Shown here piece by piece: positions 7,384 to 12,730 of a stretch of 15,285 nucleotides of DNA. The notes under the pieces were generated by a model that searched no databases, was not told the DNA's origin, and saw only the letters and a program-made list of their open reading frames with translations. Position numbers and translations under genes: made by a program. Within the stretch, counting starts at the first letter, position 1. The number at the start of each line of letters is the position of its first letter. Source of the stretch: Prevotella sp. CAG:617 (lineage in GTDB: Bacteria > Bacteroidota > Bacteroidia > Bacteroidales > Bacteroidaceae). The stretch covers positions 1 to 15,285 of the forward strand of contig FR903632.1 in the NCBI GenBank assembly GCA_000438115.1. The letters are read 5' to 3'.

Positions 7384-7574
7384 CCATCCGAAACTTATTG
7401 TCTGTCTGTGGTACCGCCAAGTAACCCCGAATCACCAATAAGCACGGATAGTTCACGCCCTATAAGGACGCGAACCTCCAGTAGCTTATTCCCTGATTCT
7501 TGATTTTGGCGGTTTTCAGACAGAGAGAATATAAGCTATAAGCTCGTTTTTCTTTATATAAAAGAGTCGGATGG
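7384..7574 (-). ncRNA. candidate structured RNA or structured 5' leader (rod-like hairpin)
   Basis: The stretch folds as one long imperfect hairpin. Pairings, in plus coordinates, are: 7384-7390 with 7568-7574; 7392-7398 with 7531-7537; 7401-7408 (TCTGTCTG) with 7517-7524; 7413-7420 (ACCGCCAA) with 7506-7513; 7423-7426 with 7502-7505; 7429-7434 with 7494-7499; 7437-7443 (AATAAGC) with 7484-7490; 7451-7460 with 7466-7475 around a 5-base loop. At four places the plus strand would have A/C mismatches (7393/7536, 7425/7503, 7455/7471, 7458/7468) that become G-U pairs on the minus strand, pointing to a minus-strand RNA. It lies downstream of a promoter at 7640-7670 and ends just before a U-rich tract and the HTH start codon. 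Length (about 190) and rod shape recall 6S RNA, but I see no diagnostic sequence. A DNA-level palindrome is the alternative. Confidence 0.45.
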
Positions 7575-7639
7575 AATCTCTATTCCTCCATATATGTATG
7601 TTTATATGCGTCTATTGTTAGATAGATATATTGCATAGT

Positions 7640-7670
7640 CAAAGGTACAAAAAAAAGATTAAATGACAAA
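7640..7670 (-). promoter_or_regulatory. consensus Bacteroidetes promoter upstream of the structured leader/HTH gene
   Basis: On the minus strand TTTG (7670-7667), exactly 19 bases, then TACCTTTG (7647-7640) match the TTTG-N19-TAnnTTTG pattern at every fixed position. It is the best promoter match in the window. The start would be near 7633, giving a leader of about 265 bases before the HTH gene. Confidence 0.75.
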
Positions 7671-7848
7671 ATAATCATGTTTGCTCTTTGTTGACGGCTA
7701 AAGGCATATGTAATAAGAAAAATGATTCAATGCAAATCCTGATTTTTACTGTTTTTCATTTGTGGTTCCTTTTATTCTCCGGAGCTTCTTTGTTTATTTG
7801 CTAAGGTTAATTAAGACGTACGGGGTCCTGTTTCTCACTTTTTTATGC
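7671..7848. other. AT-rich spacer between divergent promoters
   Basis: This stretch separates the minus-strand promoter at 7640-7670 from the plus-strand -7 box at 7849. It contains several A/T runs but no ORF, hairpin or repeat that I can support. Confidence 0.5.
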
Positions 7849-7856
7849 TAACTTTG
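7849..7856 (+). promoter_or_regulatory. -7 box for the DUF4827-like lipoprotein gene
   Basis: TAACTTTG matches TAnnTTTG and lies 28 bases before the ATG at 7885, giving a short leader of about 20-25 bases. No TTTG is found 19-21 bases upstream, so only half of the promoter is recognisable. Confidence 0.6.
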
Positions 7857-7884
7857 TCGCGCTTAAATTGTTATATCCAGAAAT

Positions 7885-8568
7885 ATGATTTTTTCCAAAA
7901 AGTATACGGCATGGATGGCCGTCGGCCTGTTGGGGGTGATGACCTTTACGGCCTGCAGCGATGACGATTCCTATGCAGAGCGTCGCGACAGAGAGCGCAG
8001 TCAGATTAGCAGTTTTGTGAAAAACGGAACCTGCCAGATTAGTGAGGATGGCGACACCTTATTATATGTTGCGCCGATTACGGTGATTTCGGAAGAGCAG
8101 TTTGAGGCGCAGGACAGCACGACCGACGTGTCGAAAAACGAGTACGTTTATTTCGAGAGCCGTGGCGTGTATATGCAGATTATGGAAAAGGGAAGCGGCG
8201 ATAAGTTGGAGGACGGCGATACGCGCACGGTGTTGTCACGCTATACGGAGCTGAACATCAGCAGCGACAGTATCCAGTCGACCAACAACAACAGTTCGTA
8301 TGCCAACGAGCCCGAAGTGATGACCGTGAGCAACAGCAGCGGAACGTATTCGGCTTCGTTTATTTCTGGATTGATGAAGTCGCTTTATGAGTCAACCACC
8401 GTGCCCGGCGGATGGCTCGTGCCGATGCCTTACATCAAGTTGGGCCGCCAGGACGGCAACCCCATAGCCAAGGTTCGCCTGATTGTGCCCAGCACCGAAG
8501 GCCAGCAGGCTGCTCTGGGCGATGTTTATCCCTGCTTCTATGAAATTACGTACATGCGCTCGCGATAA
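7885..8568 (+). CDS. DUF4827-like lipoprotein
   Basis: The 227-residue protein starts with a lipoprotein signal peptide (hydrophobic residues about 9-23, lipobox FTAC, lipidated Cys24) followed by Ser-Asp-Asp-Asp, so it should be membrane-anchored, probably exposed. The body carries segments typical of the Bacteroidetes DUF4827 family: YAERRDRERSQISSFVKNG, an EEQFEAQDSTTDVSKNEYVYF stretch, RGVYMQIMEKGSG, and a C-terminal half with GGWLVPMPYIKLGRQDG and KVRLIVPSTEG. Members are thought to have an FKBP/peptidyl-prolyl-isomerase-like fold; the GSG-x-KLEDGDT region and late hydrophobic strands fit, but catalytic activity is unproven. It is monocistronic, with a -7 box 28 bases upstream and a strong terminator after the stop. 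Base composition is close to the GC-rich core rather than to the AT-rich stretch on its left. Confidence 0.8.
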   Translation: MIFSKKYTAWMAVGLLGVMTFTACSDDDSYAERRDRERSQISSFVKNGTCQISEDGDTLLYVAPITVISEEQFEAQDSTTDVSKNEYVYFESRGVYMQIMEKGSGDKLEDGDTRTVLSRYTELNISSDSIQSTNNNSSYANEPEVMTVSNSSGTYSASFISGLMKSLYESTTVPGGWLVPMPYIKLGRQDGNPIAKVRLIVPSTEGQQAALGDVYPCFYEITYMRSR

Positions 8569-8601
8569 AGGGCGACGCATGGGCCGGTAAGAAGAGAATA
8601 G

Positions 8602-8660
8602 CCGCTGCCCGTACCGAAACGTCTGACGAGGATGTGCCGGTACGGGCAGCGGTCATTTTT
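8602..8660 (+). terminator. intrinsic terminator of the DUF4827-like gene
   Basis: A perfect 15-bp stem (8602-8616 with 8638-8652, sequence CCGCTGCCCGTACCG and its complement) encloses a 21-base loop and is followed by TCATTTTT. It begins 33 bases after the stop codon. On the minus strand, where it could serve hemW, the following U-run is poor. Confidence 0.75.
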
Positions 8661-8684
8661 ATGTTGTGCGGACTTTGTGGGAAT

Positions 8685-8744
8685 CAGGTGCCGCTTTTTT
8701 TGAACAAGGTCGGAACTTTTTTAAGCAGGGTGCCGGCTTTTTTT
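8685..8744. repeat. three imperfect T-rich direct repeats
   Basis: Three similar units follow one another at about 20-base spacing: CAGGTGCCGCTTTTTTT (8685-8701), AAGGTCGGAACTTTTTT (8706-8722) and CAGGGTGCCGGCTTTTTTT (8726-8744). Each has a GGT/GC-rich head and a run of six or seven T. They lie between the convergent DUF4827-like and hemW genes. They may be backup U-tracts or slippage products. Confidence 0.45.
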
Positions 8745-8783
8745 GTGCGCGTGGGCGTCGGCATTTGCGGGCGGGGGAGGTGA

Positions 8784-9917
8784 CTATTCGTCAAGCGCCA
8801 TGAGGTCGCTCATTATCTCGTCGGAAATGAACAGTCCTTCGCGTGTCAGGCTCAGCCGGCGCCCATCGGTCAGTTGCAGGTGGCCGGAGTTCAGTGAGGT
8901 GTGGGCCGCCCGCAGGGCATATTGCCGGCGTTCCTGGCCAAACTGTCGGGCCACGGCTTCGAGGTCCATGCCCTGCGGCAGGCGCAGCGCCGTCATCACG
9001 TAGTCGTTGTAGCGGCTGGTGGGCGTCAGCTCTTCAAAGTCAAAGGGTGGCTCTCCGGGGTGGTCAAGATAGGACGCCAGGTCCGACAGGTTCCAGCGCC
9101 GGCGCCGGCCGGAGTAGGAGTGGGCGCCCGGGCCGCAGCCCAGATAGGGGAGCCCGGTCCAGTAGGCCGTGTTGTGGCGCGCCTCGCGCCCGGGGTAGGC
9201 AAAATTCGATATTTCGTAGTGGCGGAGGCCTTTTTCGTGACAGCGGTCCATGAGCCGTTCGTACATCCGGCGGCTCGTTTCCTCGTCGGTGGGTTGCAGT
9301 TGCCCGAGTTCCAGCAGTCGGGTGAGTCGGGTATTCGGTTCGTAGCTGAGGGCGTAGGCCGAAAGGTGGCTGACGGGCAGGCTGAGTGCCGTCAGGATGT
9401 CGCGGTCAAAATCCTCGAGCGTCTGCCCCGGCAGGCCATACATCAGATCAATGCTGAGGTTACGGATGCCTGCCCCGTACAGCGTGTGTACGGCCTCTAT
9501 GGCCTGACGGGCCGTGTGGCGGCGCCCAATCAGGCGGAGCAGGTCGTCGCTAAACGTCTGTACGCCCAGGCTGACGCGGTTGACCGGCAGCCGGGAGAGC
9601 GCTTCGGCCCATTGCTGACTGACGTCGTCGGGATTGGCTTCGAGGGTAATTTCGGCTTCGGGCAGCCAGCCGCGTTCGTTCCGGATGACGTCGAACACGT
9701 CACTTATGCCCTCAAGCGGCAGCTGCGAGGGGGTTCCGCCGCCCCAGTATATGGTGTGCAGCGGGCCGGGCGGCAGTTCGCCCAGACGGGCGTGCAGCTC
9801 GGCTTGCAGCGCCAGCAGGTGGGCCTGTCGGCTGTCGGGGCCGGCCGTGGTGGAATAAAAGGCGCAATAGGCGCAGCGGCGGGCGCAGAAGGGGACGTGT
9901 AGGTAGACTCCGGACAT
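8784..9917 (-). CDS. hemW: radical SAM heme chaperone HemW
   Basis: The 377-residue protein has the radical SAM cluster motif CARRCAYCAF with Cys11, Cys15 and Cys18, the variant with Phe at position 20 that characterises HemW, followed by GGGTPS (59-64) for SAM binding. The HemW signature HNTAYW is at residues 248-253, ahead of LGCGPGAHSY (259-268). HemW binds heme and hands it to respiratory proteins; older annotations call it oxygen-independent coproporphyrinogen III oxidase (HemN). The absence of an N-terminal extension before the cysteine motif and the HNxxYW motif favour HemW. It is transcribed divergently from the EF-G paralogue, with a -7 box at 9973-9980 giving a leader of about 50 bases. 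Confidence 0.93.
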   Translation of the reverse strand: MSGVYLHVPFCARRCAYCAFYSTTAGPDSRQAHLLALQAELHARLGELPPGPLHTIYWGGGTPSQLPLEGISDVFDVIRNERGWLPEAEITLEANPDDVSQQWAEALSRLPVNRVSLGVQTFSDDLLRLIGRRHTARQAIEAVHTLYGAGIRNLSIDLMYGLPGQTLEDFDRDILTALSLPVSHLSAYALSYEPNTRLTRLLELGQLQPTDEETSRRMYERLMDRCHEKGLRHYEISNFAYPGREARHNTAYWTGLPYLGCGPGAHSYSGRRRRWNLSDLASYLDHPGEPPFDFEELTPTSRYNDYVMTALRLPQGMDLEAVARQFGQERRQYALRAAHTSLNSGHLQLTDGRRLSLTREGLFISDEIMSDLMALDE

Positions 9918-9972
9918 GGTGTGATGTTTCTTTTTCGCCTGGCGGCATAACGCCGCTGGCTTGTGGATGCGG

Positions 9973-9980
9973 CAAAGTTA
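9973..9980 (-). promoter_or_regulatory. -7 box for hemW
   Basis: The minus strand reads TAACTTTG, a full TAnnTTTG match 55 bases before the hemW start. No TTTG -33 element is found at 19-21 bases. A second minus-strand match, TAGTTTTG at 10090-10083, also lacks a -33 partner and would give a longer leader. Confidence 0.5.
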
Positions 9981-10114
9981 CGCCTTTTCTCTTTAACGGC
10001 AGGGGTGTTTGCGGCATAATTGCGGCCGTTGTCCTAAAGGTGAACCGTGGCCCGCAGCCGGGTCTGAGGCGGGCGGCGCCGGCAAAACTATGCTGAAAAA
10101 CATACCACCCCGAT

Positions 10115-10144
10115 TTTGATAATTCGGCAGAAATAGCTACTTTG
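10115..10144 (+). promoter_or_regulatory. promoter of the EF-G paralogue
   Basis: TTTG at 10115-10118, 19 bases, then TACTTTG at 10138-10144. The -7 element has one spacer base fewer than the TAnnTTTG consensus, but the -33 spacing is ideal. The start would be near 10150, about 45 bases before the ATG, and the leader is A-rich as is usual in this phylum. Confidence 0.5.
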
Positions 10145-10196
10145 CCGTGGTTTTGAAAAACCAATATGTAAAACACAACGTAAAATTAACCCAACT

Positions 10197-12353
10197 ATGA
10201 AGGTATATAAGTCAAACGAAATTAAAAACATTGCCCTTCTGGGTAATGACGGTTCCGGTAAAACCACTCTCACTGAAGCCTTGCTCTTTGAGAGTGGGGT
10301 GATAAAACGTCGCGGCCGCATCACGGCCAAAAATACCGTTTCTGATTATTTCCCGGTGGAGCAGGATTATGGTTATTCCGTGTTCTCCACCGTATTTCAT
10401 GTGGAGTGGAACAACAAGAAACTGAATATCATTGACTGTCCGGGCTCTGACGACTTTGTAGGTGCCGCCCTGACGGCGCTGAACGTAACGGATACGGCCG
10501 TATTGCTCATCAACGGTGGCCGAGGCCCCGAGGTAGGTACGCAGAACCACTTCCGCTATACCGAAAAGTTGGGTAAACCGGTTGTTTTCCTGGTAAACCA
10601 GCTTGACGACGAGGCTTGCGACTACGACACGGTCACAGAGGATTTGCAGAGCATTTACGGTACGAAAGCCGTAGTGGTGCAGTATCCCGTAAAGACCGGT
10701 CCTGATTTCAACTCGCTCATCGACGTTTTGCTGATGAAGAAACTTACGTGGGGCCCCGACGGAGGAAAACCGACCATTGAGGATATTCCGGCCGAGGAAG
10801 CCGACAAGGCGCAGGAATTGCACAAACTCCTGGTGGAGGCTGCAGCGGAGAACGACGAGCAGCTCATGGAAAAATTCTTTGAGACCGAACACCTGACCGA
10901 GGACGAGATGCGCGAAGGTATCCGCAAGGGAATGGTGACGCGCAGCATCTTCCCCATTTTCTGCGTATGTGCTTACAAGAACATGGGCGTGGGCCGACTC
11001 ATGGAGTTCCTGGGCAACATTGTGCCCTTCGTGGACGAAATGCCCGAGGTTCACAACACCCGTGGCGAGGCTGTCAAGCCCGATGCCGCCGGACCGACGT
11101 CGCTCTATTTCTTCAAGACGGGGGTGGAGCCGCACATCGGCGAGGTGCAGTACTTCAAGGTGATGAGCGGTACGGTTCACGAGGGTGACGACCTGACCAA
11201 CGCCGACCGTGGCTCTAAGGAGCGTATGTCGCAGCTGTTTGTGTGTGCCGGTGCCAACCGTGAGAAGGTTGAGCAGCTGGAGGCCGGCGATATTGGCTGC
11301 ACCGTGAAGCTGAAGGATGTGCGCACGGGCAATACGCTCAACGGCAAGGATTGTGAAAACCGTTTCAACTTCATTAAATACCCGAATGCCAAGTTTACGC
11401 GTGCCATCAAGGCCGTTAACGAGGCCGACACCGAGAAGATGATGGCTGCCCTGACCCGTATGCGTCAGGAAGACCCCACGTGGGAAGTGGAGCAGAGCAA
11501 GGAGTTGCGCCAGATTCTGGTGCACGGTCAGGGCGAGTTCCACCTGCGTACGCTGAAATGGCGTCTGGAAAACATCGACAAGATTCCGGTAGAGTTTGCC
11601 CCGCAGCGCATTCCGTATCGCGAAACCATTACGCGTGCGGCCCGCGCTGACTATCGCCACAAGAAGCAGAGCGGCGGAGCCGGTCAGTTTGCCGAAGTAC
11701 ACCTCATCGTGGAGCCGTATAGCGACGGCATGCCCGACCCGACGGTTTACAAGTTCGGTAATCAGGAAATCCGCGTGACGATGAAGGGCAAGGAGGAAAT
11801 TCCGCTGGAATGGGGCGGCAAGCTCGTGTTCATCAACTCCGTAGTGGGTGGAGCCATCGATGCACGCTTCATGCCGGCTATCCTCAAGGGTGTCATGGCC
11901 CGCATGGAGCAGGGGCCGCTGACGGGCTCGTATGCCCGTGACGTGCGCGTGGTGGTGTACGACGGTAAGATGCACCCGGTTGACTCGAACGAACTTTCGT
12001 TCATGCTGGCCGGACGTCAGGCCTTCAGCCAGGCCTTCAAGGAGGCCGGCCCGAAGATTCTGGAGCCGATTTACGACGTTGAGGTATTTACGCCTTCGGA
12101 CAAGATGGGCGACGTGATGAGCGACCTTCAGGGTCATCGCGGACTGATTGTCGGCATGAGCAGCGAAAACGGTTATGAAAAACTGCAGGCCAAAGTGCCT
12201 TTGAAGGAGATGAGTAACTATGCTACCACGCTCAGTTCGCTTACCGCCGGTCAGGCTTCGTTCATTACCCGCTTTGCCAGCTACGAGCTGGTACCTGCCG
12301 AGTTGCAGAACCAGTTGATCAAGGAGTTTGAGGAATCAAACAAGGAAAGTTAG
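10197..12353 (+). CDS. elongation factor G paralogue with degenerate GTPase centre (EF-G2-like)
   Basis: The 718-residue protein has the full EF-G domain order. The P-loop is GNDGSGKTT (16-24), but Gly19 stands where EF-G has the Asp of AHIDAGKTT. Switch I reads DYGYSV instead of the invariant RGITI (Thr replaced by Ser61). G3 is DCPGSDDF (80-87), with Ser84 in place of the catalytic His of DTPGHVDF. G4 is NQLD (134-137) rather than NKxD. Domain IV keeps SGGAGQFAEV and the tip motif MHPVDSNELSF with His593, needed for tRNA-mRNA movement. This pattern fits the Bacteroides EF-G2 paralogue (B. thetaiotaomicron BT2167), reported to translocate without GTP hydrolysis and to support gut colonisation, there controlled by the regulator Cur. 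It acts in the cytoplasm on ribosomes. It is monocistronic, divergent from hemW, with two terminator hairpins downstream. Confidence 0.9.
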   Translation: MKVYKSNEIKNIALLGNDGSGKTTLTEALLFESGVIKRRGRITAKNTVSDYFPVEQDYGYSVFSTVFHVEWNNKKLNIIDCPGSDDFVGAALTALNVTDTAVLLINGGRGPEVGTQNHFRYTEKLGKPVVFLVNQLDDEACDYDTVTEDLQSIYGTKAVVVQYPVKTGPDFNSLIDVLLMKKLTWGPDGGKPTIEDIPAEEADKAQELHKLLVEAAAENDEQLMEKFFETEHLTEDEMREGIRKGMVTRSIFPIFCVCAYKNMGVGRLMEFLGNIVPFVDEMPEVHNTRGEAVKPDAAGPTSLYFFKTGVEPHIGEVQYFKVMSGTVHEGDDLTNADRGSKERMSQLFVCAGANREKVEQLEAGDIGCTVKLKDVRTGNTLNGKDCENRFNFIKYPNAKFTRAIKAVNEADTEKMMAALTRMRQEDPTWEVEQSKELRQILVHGQGEFHLRTLKWRLENIDKIPVEFAPQRIPYRETITRAARADYRHKKQSGGAGQFAEVHLIVEPYSDGMPDPTVYKFGNQEIRVTMKGKEEIPLEWGGKLVFINSVVGGAIDARFMPAILKGVMARMEQGPLTGSYARDVRVVVYDGKMHPVDSNELSFMLAGRQAFSQAFKEAGPKILEPIYDVEVFTPSDKMGDVMSDLQGHRGLIVGMSSENGYEKLQAKVPLKEMSNYATTLSSLTAGQASFITRFASYELVPAELQNQLIKEFEESNKES

Positions 12354-12383
12354 TATTGTTTTTTACATAAGTTTACTGTGTGA

Positions 12384-12416
12384 GGCAGTAGTCGGTAACG
12401 GCTGCTGCCTTTTTTT
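12384..12416 (+). terminator. intrinsic terminator of the EF-G paralogue gene
   Basis: The stem is GGCAGTAGTCG (12384-12394) with CGGCTGCTGCC (12399-12409), 11 bp including two G-U pairs, closed by a GUAA tetraloop of the GNRA class and followed by seven T (12410-12416). The wobble pairs work only in plus-strand RNA. It lies 30 bases past the stop codon. Confidence 0.87.
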
Positions 12417-12434
12417 GCGCCGTGGCGCTTTTTT
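12417..12434 (+). terminator. second, tandem terminator-like hairpin
   Basis: GCGC (12417-12420) pairs with GCGC (12425-12428) around CGTG, followed by six T (12429-12434). It directly abuts the U-tract of the first terminator and probably acts as a backup. The stem is short, so the effect may be small. Confidence 0.5.
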
Positions 12435-12537
12435 CCGGACCGGCAGAGCGATACGCAGGCGGCGGCGGGGTTTGGGGGTCTACGCAGGCGGCGGTGAGTT
12501 TGAGGGGAAAATAAGGGCCTGTATGGTTCAATTAAAG

Positions 12538-12584
12538 TGGGAGCTAAGATTTTTTACAGGCCGGGTAAAAAATCTTAGCTCCCA
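12538..12584. repeat. perfect 19-bp inverted repeat with 9-base loop
   Basis: The left arm 12538-12556 (TGGGAGCTAAGATTTTTTA) and the right arm 12566-12584 are exact complements, with loop CAGGCCGGG (12557-12565). The loop bases CAGGCC (12557-12562) are complementary to GGCCTG at 12516-12521, so a pseudoknot or alternative fold is possible. No U-tract follows on either strand, so it is not a standard intrinsic terminator. It may be a transcript-end hairpin or a small dispersed repeat. Confidence 0.7.
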
Positions 12585-12655
12585 TGTTGTTTCGTTTCCG
12601 CGCTGTGCGGGGTGGTGCGGTTGTGGCAGATGTTTGCGCAGGCGCCGGTAAAGCA

Positions 12656-12721
12656 GGCGAGGCATTGTTCACCCGCAGGTGACACAATGCCTCGCCAAAT
12701 ATGTATGCGGCTTCAGGCCGC
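12656..12721 (-). terminator. hairpins following nifJ, probable termination region
   Basis: A stem of 13 bp (GGCGAGGCATTGT at 12656-12668 with 12684-12696) continues as TCACC/GGTGA (12669-12673 with 12678-12682) around a CGCA loop, with one bulged base (12683). A smaller 5-bp hairpin (12707-12711 with 12717-12721) sits between it and the nifJ stop. Read on the minus strand there is no good U-run after the large stem, so termination strength is uncertain. Confidence 0.5.
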
Positions 12722-12730
12722 TGTCAGCAA

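Larger units (their letters stand above)
12354..12730. other. convergent intergenic region with stacked hairpins
   Basis: The 377-base gap lies between the convergent EF-G-like and nifJ genes. It holds two plus-strand terminators (12384-12434), a 14-bp direct repeat TACGCAGGCGGCGG (12452-12465 and 12481-12494), a perfect 19-bp hairpin (12538-12584) and a hairpin pair just after nifJ. A plus-strand open frame over its first 300 bases is low-complexity and not protein-like. Confidence 0.6.

Noticed and set aside
7441..7500. tRNA-like piece on the minus strand (GGTTCGCGTCC resembles a T-arm)
   Set aside because: No acceptor, D or anticodon arms can be paired around it; the piece is the tip of the larger hairpin.
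7401..7524. Integron attC site or transposon-end palindrome
   Set aside because: The GTTRRRY/RYYYAAC core sites are absent, there is no integrase or transposase nearby, and no target-site duplication was seen.
10212..12137. 641-codon open frame antisense to the EF-G paralogue
   Set aside because: It is a shadow of a clearly conserved gene in GC-rich DNA; the translation is His/Val/Leu-rich without domain motifs.
12452..12494. Two copies of TACGCAGGCGGCGG as a CRISPR or phage-type repeat
   Set aside because: There are only two short copies in a GC-rich spacer, with no further units or associated genes.
12328..12651. 107-codon plus-strand open frame after the EF-G paralogue
   Set aside because: It overlaps the gene end, crosses two terminators and the 19-bp hairpin, and translates to Arg/Gly/Cys-rich low-complexity sequence.
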